Positions 24,052 through 31,185 of a stretch of DNA of 35,048 bases are shown in pieces (the first letter of the stretch is position 1; every line of letters starts with the position of its first letter). Position numbers and translations under genes: made by a program. The stretch spans positions 1 through 35,048 of the forward strand of contig JACRKA010000179.1 in the NCBI GenBank assembly GCA_016219905.1. The letters are read 5' to 3'. This DNA is from Verrucomicrobiota bacterium. GTDB taxonomy: Bacteria > Verrucomicrobiota > Verrucomicrobiia > CAIQCK01. The notes under the pieces are model-generated. The model did not search any database, had not been told where the DNA came from, and saw only the letters and a list, made by a program, of their open reading frames with translations.

Positions 24052-27000
24052 TTATTCGACGACGATTTGAATCTTCTGTCCGGCTTCCATGACGACATCG
24101 GCTGCCAGCTTCACCGTTGCGCGCCGGCCTTCCTGCGCCAGCGCGGCCTTCTCGTTCTTGCCGTTCGCCGTGATGCGCGCCGTCCTGGCTTTCGCGTTCT
24201 CCGGCAGCGTCAACGCCACCGTCCGCACGCGCAGTCTGCCCCACTTGATCTCGATTTCAGATTTCAGATTCGAGATTCCTGATTCTTGCGAAAACGTCCC
24301 CCACCCTTCCGCACTGGTGAACGGCGCGCGGAAATTCTCAGGCGTCAACCGCGGCGCGAATGCGATGTGGCCGCGCGGCCCATGATACTCGAAGCCGCAC
24401 GCCGCGAGATAGACGCCGTAGCTGGCCATCGAGCGCGCGTAGTGGTCGCCGCACTCAACCTCGTTCCACGGGTTGCGCCGCGACGGGTGGTGGCGGTCGT
24501 GCAACGCGCGCGTGATGGCGAGGCCCTCCGTCAGCATGCCTTCCCAGATCATGTGGCCGGCGACCCGATATTCGAAGCCGTTCATGCACTCGTTGAAGTA
24601 ACCCGCGAAGCCCGGCTTGGTGTTGCCCACGCCGCACGCCTTCTGGAAATCCCAGTCCGTGCGCGGGAACGTGCACATCAGCAGGCCCGCCTCGCCCGCC
24701 ATCGCATACCAGCGGCCGGGCTTGTTCGCCTCGCGATACGGGCCGACATCGGGCGAGAAGTTGTAGCGCCACAGCGCCCGCAGCGCCGACAGCGTCTCCT
24801 TCTCCGGCAACACACGGCCGAGCGCGACCTGCCACGCCCAGCTCTGGCCGAAGACCTGGTCAATCTCGCAGCCCGTGCCGGAGTTGATCGCCTCCGGATG
24901 TTTCGGGTCGGGTTTGTTGATGAAGTATTCGCCGTCGAAAAGCTGCTCGACCATCGCCTTGCGGCCCTTCTCGAAAACGCCGTGGCATTCCTTCGCAAAC
25001 GCGCCGTCGCCGGCGTCGCGCGCCATCTCCTCGCCAGCGCGCAACGCGGCGAGATAGAGACCGGTCAACCACGCGACGGGGCCAAACCAATTCGCGTCGA
25101 GCGTGTTGTGCTGCGAGCCGCACAGCACGCCGCTCGCGCCGCCGTCCTGCTCGATAAGGTGTTGCAGCGAGCGTTTGATCTTCGGCCAATTGCGTTTCAG
25201 AAACCTGTCATCGGCCGACACCTGATGCTCGCGCAGCGAACGCAGGATGATGCCGCACTGGCCGTCAACCGCCAGCCCCGCGCCCTCGGCGCGGAACTTG
25301 ATGAGGCCCGTCTCCGGGTTGAACGCGAGACCGTAGTCGGTGCGTTCGCGCAGGTCGCGTTCGAGCTGCGGGAAGAGGCGGCCGACGGCCTGCGCGTAAC
25401 CCCAGACATGCGTGCAGGTGCCGGCACAGCAACCGACGCCTTCCCATCCGTAGAACCGCCCGTCGGCGAACCAGTGGCACGTCGAACTGGCGAGGATGGA
25501 GGTGTTGAGCATCGTCCGGTTGAGGAACCAGAACGGCAGCGTCGAGTCATACCAAGTGTCGTGCCACAGCCGCGTCTGGCTCGCGAGCGAGTCGAGATTC
25601 TTCGCGAGATGCTCGACGACGGCCGTGGCGTTGGCAAACCGCGCCGCGTAGCGCCGGCCCTCGGAGCCTTTCACCGGGTCGAGCCTGTGGTTCGGGAAAT
25701 GCCACGCGATGACGAACGTCACCGTCGCCGACGCGCCCGGCGCGAGCATGAGCTTCTGCTTCAGGGCGCCGACGAGTTTCTGGCCGAAGGGCTTGGTCGC
25801 CTCGGTGGCGTCGGTGGCGCTGGGGAAAATCTCGTCAGCAAGATTGCCGGCGGGCAATGCGACAACAGCCGCGGCGTCGCCGAGACAGGCCAGGGCCATC
25901 GTGCCGAAGTCGCTCCGCTTCTCCAGCGGGCCGGCCAGCGTCGAATCGTCGGTGAAGACGATCTGGTCCACGCCGATGTTGCCCCACGAGCCTTGCTTGT
26001 CGTCCACGACCTCGATGCGCGCAGTCTTGCCCTCGAACTCGCGCACGTCGAACGACTGCTTGGTCATCTGGTTGTCGTTCCTGCCGGTCATCGTGCGCGC
26101 CACCTTGCCGTCCATGATGAGGTTGAGGCAGGTCTTGCCGGCGTGGTTGCCGCCGCCGATGTAGAAGGAGACGAACCGCCGCTCGATCTTGAAGTCGCGG
26201 CTGACGAGCCTGCCGGTGGCGTTGTCGCGCCCGCCAACTTCTTTGGCCGGCGCGCTGCCGTGAGAGTTGACGACACGTTTGCCTTCGCCGCCGACCTCGC
26301 CTTGGTAGCGCGGTATCTTCGTCTTCTCAATCGGGCCTTCTCCGAACGCGTTGCCGGTCACGGTCCAGCCGTCGTAGGTCGGCCTTTCGAAATCGTCGAA
26401 CACGATGGCGGGCCGTTTCGGTTTTTCCTCGCGCCGGGCGGGGACGGCGGAATACTCCATCCACGTCAGGCCGTCACTGCGTTTGAGCCGGTTGCGGCGC
26501 ACGCCGTCGCAGGAAGCGCCGCTGTGGATGCAGACGGCGTTCTCCAGCCAGCCGCCCAGTTCGGCCTCGACCTTCTCCGCGCTGGTGTTCTTCAGCGTGA
26601 ACTGCATCACCGTCGCGGGCAGCGCGGAGTCGTCGGGATTGAGCGGGATGAACGGCGAGAACGCCTCCAGCGACACGCTCACGGGTGACTGCGGGTCGCG
26701 ATACTCGACGAACGCGACCGGATACTCGCCGCAGAAGGACACGTCTTTCCAGCCGGTGGCGTCGAGCGTCCGCACTATCGTCCTGCCGCCCGCCGTCACG
26801 CGCAGCGCGAAGCCTTGCGCGACCGGAGACTTCGCCTCCATCGGCCTCGCGTAATGCTCCGCGCCGGTGCGGCTGTGCTGGTTGAAGATGTCCCAATGCC
26901 ACAGCCGGCCGTCGCCGCCGAGATAAAGCTGGCCGGCGCAGAGGCCGCCGACGGGCATGCCGATCTTCTCCAGGTCGGCGCCGCGCCAGACCTCGCGCGC

Positions 27001-27210
27001 GCCGCGCGCGGTGAGGGACTTCACCCACGCCGGGTCGAGCTTCTTGTCGGCGGGCACGAGCTTCTCGAAGTCCTGCCGCGTGAACGGGCCGGCCATCACG
27101 GCCCGCCGCGCGCCGGCCATCGCCGCCGCGCTCCAGCCAAGAATCCTGAGCGCATCGCGCCGCGTCAACTCGCCGCAGCAGCCGGGTGAAGAGCACGCGT
27201 TTGAATTCAT
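24052..27210 (-). CDS. GH116 (GBA2-type) beta-glycosidase with an inserted carbohydrate-binding-like domain
   Basis: A 1052-residue exported glycosidase. A Tat signal with RRDALRILGWSAAAMAG follows MNSNACSSPGCCGELT. The GH116 N-terminal domain starts near residue 80 (GIPVGGLCAGQ-like stretch at KIGMPVGGLCAGQLYLGGDG). Residues about 268-415 (FDDFERPTYDGW to GVDQIVFTDDS) form an insertion whose GRLVSRDFKIERRFVSFYIGGG and NLIMDGKVARTMTGRND resemble the beta-sandwich domain of levanases. The catalytic (alpha/alpha)6 barrel follows with GTCTHVWGYAQAVGRLFPQLERDLR near 598, HNTLDANWFGP near 705 and GCEIDQVFGQSWAWQVALG near 780, which hold the likely active-site loops. Start at 27210, not 27216, because GGAGG is six bases before it. 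A GNLKSE-type repeat-derived stretch lies near residue 985. Confidence 0.88.
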   Translation of the reverse strand: MNSNACSSPGCCGELTRRDALRILGWSAAAMAGARRAVMAGPFTRQDFEKLVPADKKLDPAWVKSLTARGAREVWRGADLEKIGMPVGGLCAGQLYLGGDGRLWHWDIFNQHSRTGAEHYARPMEAKSPVAQGFALRVTAGGRTIVRTLDATGWKDVSFCGEYPVAFVEYRDPQSPVSVSLEAFSPFIPLNPDDSALPATVMQFTLKNTSAEKVEAELGGWLENAVCIHSGASCDGVRRNRLKRSDGLTWMEYSAVPARREEKPKRPAIVFDDFERPTYDGWTVTGNAFGEGPIEKTKIPRYQGEVGGEGKRVVNSHGSAPAKEVGGRDNATGRLVSRDFKIERRFVSFYIGGGNHAGKTCLNLIMDGKVARTMTGRNDNQMTKQSFDVREFEGKTARIEVVDDKQGSWGNIGVDQIVFTDDSTLAGPLEKRSDFGTMALACLGDAAAVVALPAGNLADEIFPSATDATEATKPFGQKLVGALKQKLMLAPGASATVTFVIAWHFPNHRLDPVKGSEGRRYAARFANATAVVEHLAKNLDSLASQTRLWHDTWYDSTLPFWFLNRTMLNTSILASSTCHWFADGRFYGWEGVGCCAGTCTHVWGYAQAVGRLFPQLERDLRERTDYGLAFNPETGLIKFRAEGAGLAVDGQCGIILRSLREHQVSADDRFLKRNWPKIKRSLQHLIEQDGGASGVLCGSQHNTLDANWFGPVAWLTGLYLAALRAGEEMARDAGDGAFAKECHGVFEKGRKAMVEQLFDGEYFINKPDPKHPEAINSGTGCEIDQVFGQSWAWQVALGRVLPEKETLSALRALWRYNFSPDVGPYREANKPGRWYAMAGEAGLLMCTFPRTDWDFQKACGVGNTKPGFAGYFNECMNGFEYRVAGHMIWEGMLTEGLAITRALHDRHHPSRRNPWNEVECGDHYARSMASYGVYLAACGFEYHGPRGHIAFAPRLTPENFRAPFTSAEGWGTFSQESGISNLKSEIEIKWGRLRVRTVALTLPENAKARTARITANGKNEKAALAQEGRRATVKLAADVVMEAGQKIQIVVE
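24252..24285. repeat. In-frame heptamer array inside the GH116-like gene
   Basis: CGATTTC, AGATTTC, a shortened AGATTC and further GATTC-like pieces occur inside coding sequence near the C-terminus of the glycosidase. On the minus strand it translates to QESGISNLKSEIEIK, close in kind to [15 protein letters not shown] in the topo VI-B gene. The reading frame is kept. Confidence 0.7.
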
Positions 27211-27365
27211 CGTCATCCTCCGTTGGCTGGTCTGTGAAGTGCGCGGCATCTTGCTACCGGCAGCGCGGTTTGCCAAGCCTCCGCTGGCTCGTGGACGGCC
27301 AGTTTGCTCTTGCGTCACCCCCATTCGCAGCTTACAGGTTTGCCAACACCAAAGGGAGAACACCG

Positions 27366-27947
27366 ATGGACATTGATACTTTGCTCGAACGTTATCCGAA
27401 GACCGTGGACCTGAAGGGCACGAGAGTCGTGCTCCGGCCGTTGCAGCCGACGGACGTCAAAGGCTTCCACGCCTTTTTCTGCGGCGTCCCGGAAACCGAG
27501 CGCATGTTCCTCAAGCACCGCGTCACCGACATCGAGGTCATCCGCCAGTGGTGCACCACGATTGACTACGGCCGGAACCTGCCGCTGCTGGCCATGCAGG
27601 GCAAGCGCGTCGTGGCCGATGCCACGCTCCACCAGCAGTTCGGCGGCTGGCGGCGCCACATCGGGCGCATCAGCGTCGTCACGCATCCCGACTTCCGCGG
27701 CCGCGGCCTCGGCCGGCTGCTCGTCGAGGAACTCATCCACATCGCCCAGCATCTCCGGCTGGAGCGCGTGGAGGCCGAATTCATCGGCAACCAGGTCGCC
27801 GCCCGGAAACTCTTCGCCCGGTTCGGCTTCGACGAACTCCTCGTCCTGCCCGGCTACGTCAAGGACATGCAGGCCATTGACCACGACTACGTCCTGATGG
27901 GCCGGAAGATCACCACCGACGAGGAGTTCACTTCGGCGGCCGGCTGA
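27366..27947 (+). CDS. GNAT family N-acetyltransferase
   Basis: A 193-residue GNAT. The acetyl-CoA-binding motif A is clear: ISVVTHPDFRGRGLGRLLVE (R/Q-x-x-G-x-G/A), followed by EAEFIGNQVAARKLFARFGF, which contains the conserved N-x-x-A-x-x-x-F-x-x-x-G-F. The target amine is not known. AAAGGGAG lies just before the ATG at 27366, fixing the start. A strong palindrome overlaps its stop codon, and the glycerophosphodiesterase begins 17 bases later, so the three genes to 29208 may form one transcription unit. Confidence 0.9.
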   Translation: MDIDTLLERYPKTVDLKGTRVVLRPLQPTDVKGFHAFFCGVPETERMFLKHRVTDIEVIRQWCTTIDYGRNLPLLAMQGKRVVADATLHQQFGGWRRHIGRISVVTHPDFRGRGLGRLLVEELIHIAQHLRLERVEAEFIGNQVAARKLFARFGFDELLVLPGYVKDMQAIDHDYVLMGRKITTDEEFTSAAG

Positions 27948-27958
27948 GGCCGCCGGCC
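27938..27958. terminator. GC-rich hairpin between GNAT and glycerophosphodiesterase genes
   Basis: GGCCGGC, a seven-base loop TGAGGCC, and GCCGGCC form a perfect seven-pair stem that overlaps the GNAT stop codon. No T-run follows and the next start is seven bases further on, so it may attenuate or do nothing. Confidence 0.3.
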
Positions 27959-27964
27959 ACCCCC

Positions 27965-28648
27965 ATGAGGCCGCTGCTGATCGCCCACCGCGGCGGCGCC
28001 CGCGGCCGGGCCAAACTCGAAAATCGCCTCAGCACCTTCGCGCGCGCGCTGGCGCTCGGCGTGGATGCGCTGGAGTGCGACGTCCAGCTCAGCGCCGACA
28101 ACGAAGTCGTCGTCATCCACGACGCGACACTGGACCGGACCACCGCCGGCCACGGCCACGTCGGCGCATTCACCGCGAAAGAACTTGCCGCCCTCGGCGT
28201 GCCGACGCTGCGCGACCTCTGTCGCCTCGTCCGCGGCAAGGCGCGGCTGCTCATCGAGATCAAGAGCGCCAGCCCGTATCGCGTCATGGACGTTCTCGCC
28301 GGGGAAAAGATGGAGCGCGAAGTCCTCGTCATCTCGTTCCATCCCGAATACCTCCGGCCCATCGCGCGGCTGCGGCCGGACATCGAGTTGGGCCTGCTGC
28401 TCTACCAGTTCGGTGGTGACGTGCCGACGCTCGCGCGCTACATCAAGATGGGCCGCGAACTGCGCGCCACGACGCTCGGCCCGAACCTCCGCCTCTGCAC
28501 CCGCCGGCTCGTTGCCGCCGTCCACGCCGCCGGGATGCGCGTCTTCACCTGGACCGCGAACTCGAAGCTGTTGCACCGTGTGTTGATCAGGGTTGGAGTT
28601 GACGGCATCGTCACCGATTATCCGGAACGCCTGAAAGAACTCCTGTGA
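27965..28648 (+). CDS. Glycerophosphodiester phosphodiesterase (GDPD)
   Basis: A 227-residue TIM-barrel GDPD that cleaves glycerophosphodiesters to glycerol 3-phosphate and an alcohol. Diagnostic residues are visible: IAHRGG at the start, ENRLSTFARALALGVDALECDVQLSAD (E-x-D), VVVIHDATLDRTT (H-D), LLIEIKS, and at the end VFTWTANS and GVDGIVTDYPERL. No signal peptide is seen, so it should be cytoplasmic. No clear Shine-Dalgarno sequence precedes the ATG at 27965. Its stop TGA overlaps the GTG start of the methyltransferase (GTGA), so the next gene is coupled to it. Confidence 0.9.
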   Translation: MRPLLIAHRGGARGRAKLENRLSTFARALALGVDALECDVQLSADNEVVVIHDATLDRTTAGHGHVGAFTAKELAALGVPTLRDLCRLVRGKARLLIEIKSASPYRVMDVLAGEKMEREVLVISFHPEYLRPIARLRPDIELGLLLYQFGGDVPTLARYIKMGRELRATTLGPNLRLCTRRLVAAVHAAGMRVFTWTANSKLLHRVLIRVGVDGIVTDYPERLKELL

Positions 28649-29208
28649 ACAAGCCCCGTCGCCGCCACACCACCGCCGAACTGGTCGCCTGCCGGCCCGA
28701 CCGCGCCACGATGGATGCGACGCGGATGCCGGTGACCGTCGTCCTCGACAACGTCCGCTCGCTGCAGAACGTCGGCCTTGTCTTTCGCGTCTGCGACTGC
28801 GCCAACATCGAGCGGCTCATCCTCAGCGGCATCACCGGGACGCCGGTGCAGACCGTCCACGCCGCGCAACAGATCGGCAAGACCGCCGTCGGCGGCAGCC
28901 TCCAGACTATTCCGTGGGAGAAACACGACGACCCGATGCCGCGCATCAACGAACTGCGCCGGGCCGGCCATCAACTCGTCGTGTTCGAGCAGGCTGAAGG
29001 CAGCGTCCCTTATCGCGAGGTGCCGTATCGGTTTCCGTTGGTGGCCGTCTTCGGCCACGAGCGCGATGGCGTGCGCGAGGCGTTGTTGCAGGAGGCGGAC
29101 TACGTGGCCGAGTTGCCCGTGCGCGGCATCACCAACAGCCTCAACGTGGCGATGACGGTGAGCGTCGTGATGTATGAGTTGCTGGCGAGATGGACCGCGG
29201 CGAAGTGA
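28645..29208 (+). CDS. SpoU/TrmH-family RNA methyltransferase
   Basis: A 187-residue 2'-O-ribose methyltransferase of the SPOUT (SpoU) fold, probably acting on tRNA or rRNA with S-adenosylmethionine. Seen: motif 1 with VVLDNVRSLQNVGLVFRVCD (N-x-x-x-x-R), motif 2 VAVFGHERDGV and motif 3 VAELPVRGITNSLNVAMTVS (the knotted SAM-binding loop, N-S-L-N-V). The start is GTG at 28645, overlapping the upstream TGA by four bases. The short length is that of the catalytic domain alone. The specific target site cannot be inferred. Confidence 0.9.
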   Translation: MNKPRRRHTTAELVACRPDRATMDATRMPVTVVLDNVRSLQNVGLVFRVCDCANIERLILSGITGTPVQTVHAAQQIGKTAVGGSLQTIPWEKHDDPMPRINELRRAGHQLVVFEQAEGSVPYREVPYRFPLVAVFGHERDGVREALLQEADYVAELPVRGITNSLNVAMTVSVVMYELLARWTAAK

Positions 29209-29220
29209 TCCGTCCTCCAT

Positions 29221-29236
29221 GACCCGTCATCGGGTC
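29221..29236. terminator. Hairpin after the methyltransferase gene
   Basis: GACCCG and CGGGTC form a six-pair stem with a TCAT loop twelve bases after the methyltransferase stop. No T-run follows, so it is a weak candidate for the end of the 27366-29208 transcript. Confidence 0.3.
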
Positions 29237-29365
29237 TCTGCGGCGATTTGCTCGATGCTCGAATTATTTTTTCCTCTGCGAATTTTCTTGCCAGTGCGAG
29301 GCCGCGTCACTAGCATCCGCCGCCCGCAGCGGCGAGAACGGGTATCTGCAGGGCTGTGAGCAACT

Positions 29366-29374
29366 TGTGAATAA
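29366..29374 (-). promoter_or_regulatory. DnaA box
   Basis: TGTGAATAA, the reverse complement of TTATTCACA, a perfect match to TTATNCACA. Confidence 0.6.
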
Positions 29375-29572
29375 CTCGCCGGTTCGCAAAATGCCGGAGA
29401 TGGGACGCGGACTTGGCGCGGTGCGCCTGAATGGATTTTGCGCCGCTTGGAGCGGCTGCAAGGAGTGGAACGGTGACACTTGAGCGACAAATTGGCCTGT
29501 TTTTTGCGTCTTTTCGCGCTTTTCGTCCGTGGCACCGTGTTTCCGGCAGGTGCGGGTTTGTGTCGTGAACAC

Positions 29573-29581
29573 TGTGAATAA
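29573..29581 (-). promoter_or_regulatory. DnaA box
   Basis: TGTGAATAA again, 51 bases before the dnaA start codon; this is where DnaA could repress its own gene. Confidence 0.6.
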
Positions 29582-29631
29582 CTCAGCATTTCAGGGCGGC
29601 TTCGGCCGCCCGGACAAATCTCAAATCGCCC

Positions 29632-30972
29632 ATGAGCACTGATGCTTCTTCGCTTTGGCTGCGCTCGTCGGAACTGCTGCGCACCCGCGTCAACCCGGAC
29701 TTGTTCAACCTCTGGTTCGCGCCGATCAAACCCATCGAGTTGTCGCACGAGACACTGACCCTCGGCATCCCGAACCACTTCTATGAAGTCTGGCTTCAGG
29801 AGAACTACGTCGGCCTGATCCGCGAAGCCATCGCCGCCATTTGCGGCCGCTCGCTGGCGGTGAAGTTTTCGCTCCAGCCGGTCGCGCCGGCGCCTGCCGC
29901 GAGCGCCCCGCCGCCGGAAGCGGCGCCCGAACCGCCGCGCGCGGACTCGTTGCCGTCGCTCAACCAGCGATACACGTTTGAGAACTTCGTCGTCGGCCCC
30001 AACAGCGAGATGGCCCACGCCGCCGCCCTGTCGGTGGCCCAGTCGCCCGGCCGCGCCTACAACCCGCTGTTCATCTACGGCGCCAGCGGGCTGGGCAAGA
30101 CCCATCTGCTGCAAGCCATCGGCCACTACGTGCTCGGCCGCCGCAGCAAGACGCGCGTGCTCTACGTCTCGTGCGAGCATTTCCTCAACGACTTCATCCA
30201 GGCGATCCGCTCCAACGCGATGCCCTCGTTCCGCAAACGCTACCGGCACGCGGACATCCTCCTGATTGACGACATCCACTCGCTCGCCGGCAAGGAGGGC
30301 ACGCAGGAGGAGTTCTTCCACACTTTCAACACCCTCTTCGACGCGCACAAGCAGATCGTGCTCTCCAGCGACCGGCCGGCCACGGAGATCGCCGGGTTGG
30401 AAGAGCGGCTCATCTCCCGCTTCGAGTGGGGCCAGACGGCCGACCTCCAGCCGCCGGACCTTGAGACCCGCGTGGCAATCCTCCGCAAGAAGGAGCATTT
30501 GTTGGGTTATCAGTTGCCCGACGAAGTCATCTTCTACCTGGCTGAGAAAATCCGCACCAACATCCGCCGCCTTGAAGGCGCCCTCATCCGGGCCGCTTCT
30601 TACGGGTCTCTCACCGGGCGCGAGTTGAACGTCGCGGCCGTGGAAAAGCTCCTCGCCGACATCCTGCAGGAAGAGGCGCGCCGGGCGCTGACCGTCGTGA
30701 CCATCCAGAAGAGGGTCGCTGAGCATTTCGACATCCGCCTGGCCGACATGACCAGCAAGCGGCGGCCGGCTTCCATTGCCTTTCCGCGTCAGGTGGCCAT
30801 GTTCCTGGCCCGTCAGTTGACCTCCCATTCCTTGGCGCAGATCGGCGAGTGTTTCGGCGGGCGCGATCACGGCACCGTGCTCAATGCCGTCCGCCAGATC
30901 GAGAAGGCGATGCAGGCCGATGCGGGCCTGCGTCAAACCGTCGGCTTCCTGCAGCAACAGTTGAAACGGTGA
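29632..30972 (+). CDS. dnaA: Chromosomal replication initiator protein DnaA
   Basis: A 446-residue DnaA. The N-terminal domain I includes FNLWFAPIKPIEL; a Pro/Ala-rich linker (about 85-110) follows. The AAA+ domain shows LNQRYTFENFVVG, Walker A GASGLGKTHLL, Walker B ILLIDDIHSLAGKEG, and an arginine-finger region ISRFEWG. Domain IV carries the DnaA signature GGRDHGTVLNAV and so binds DnaA boxes. In the cell it opens the origin in ATP-bound form. The ATG at 29632 opens directly into MSTDASSLWLRSSELL. Perfect DnaA boxes lie on both flanks, and dnaN follows after 213 bases on the same strand, a classical dnaA-dnaN arrangement. Confidence 0.97.
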   Translation: MSTDASSLWLRSSELLRTRVNPDLFNLWFAPIKPIELSHETLTLGIPNHFYEVWLQENYVGLIREAIAAICGRSLAVKFSLQPVAPAPAASAPPPEAAPEPPRADSLPSLNQRYTFENFVVGPNSEMAHAAALSVAQSPGRAYNPLFIYGASGLGKTHLLQAIGHYVLGRRSKTRVLYVSCEHFLNDFIQAIRSNAMPSFRKRYRHADILLIDDIHSLAGKEGTQEEFFHTFNTLFDAHKQIVLSSDRPATEIAGLEERLISRFEWGQTADLQPPDLETRVAILRKKEHLLGYQLPDEVIFYLAEKIRTNIRRLEGALIRAASYGSLTGRELNVAAVEKLLADILQEEARRALTVVTIQKRVAEHFDIRLADMTSKRRPASIAFPRQVAMFLARQLTSHSLAQIGECFGGRDHGTVLNAVRQIEKAMQADAGLRQTVGFLQQQLKR

Positions 30973-31012
30973 CTCCGGTGAGAACTTCCCTGCGAACTTC
31001 CTCCTCTTTTCT

Positions 31013-31021
31013 TGTGAACAA
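31013..31021 (-). promoter_or_regulatory. DnaA box, one mismatch
   Basis: TGTGAACAA, the reverse complement of TTGTTCACA, in the dnaA-dnaN gap. Confidence 0.45.
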
Positions 31022-31078
31022 CCCGGCCCTTTGCCTTTTGGTCAATAACCGGGGTCTTTTTCCCGCGTTCCCGGCACC

Positions 31079-31087
31079 TTGTTCACA
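31079..31087 (+). promoter_or_regulatory. DnaA box, one mismatch
   Basis: TTGTTCACA in the dnaA-dnaN gap, opposite in orientation to the box at 31013. Confidence 0.45.
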
Positions 31088-31120
31088 CTCCGTTGCCCAT
31101 GTAAGTCTCGTCTGCCAGTC

Positions 31121-31149
31121 TTGACAGCGTTTTCTCTATCCATTATTCA
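31121..31149 (+). promoter_or_regulatory. Candidate sigma70-type promoter of dnaN
   Basis: TTGACA (31121-31126) is the consensus -35. A spacing of 17 bases leads to TATTCA (31144-31149) as a weak -10. The -10 coincides with a perfect DnaA box at 31143-31151, so DnaA binding would compete with RNA polymerase there. The start codon is about 37 bases further on. Confidence 0.4.
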
Positions 31150-31151
31150 CA
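31143..31151 (+). promoter_or_regulatory. DnaA box over the putative dnaN -10
   Basis: TTATTCACA, a perfect box, 34 bases upstream of the dnaN start codon. Confidence 0.55.
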
Positions 31152-31185
31152 TCCCTACTACGACGACTGCTTTGGAAAGGAAACT

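Larger units (their letters stand above)
29237..29631. other. Probable chromosomal origin of replication upstream of dnaA
   Basis: The 423-base gap before dnaA contains no gene. It holds two perfect DnaA boxes in the TGTGAATAA orientation (29366-29374 and 29573-29581) and a run of AT-rich sequence (29261-29290: GAATTATTTTTTCC and AATTTTC) that could be an unwinding element. Combined with three further boxes between dnaA and dnaN, this is the pattern of oriC next to dnaA. Which side of dnaA holds the functional origin cannot be decided by eye. Confidence 0.6.

Noticed and set aside
24286-26688. An 800-codon open frame on the plus strand
   Set aside because: Shadow of the GH116-like gene; rich in Arg, Val and Asp with no domain.
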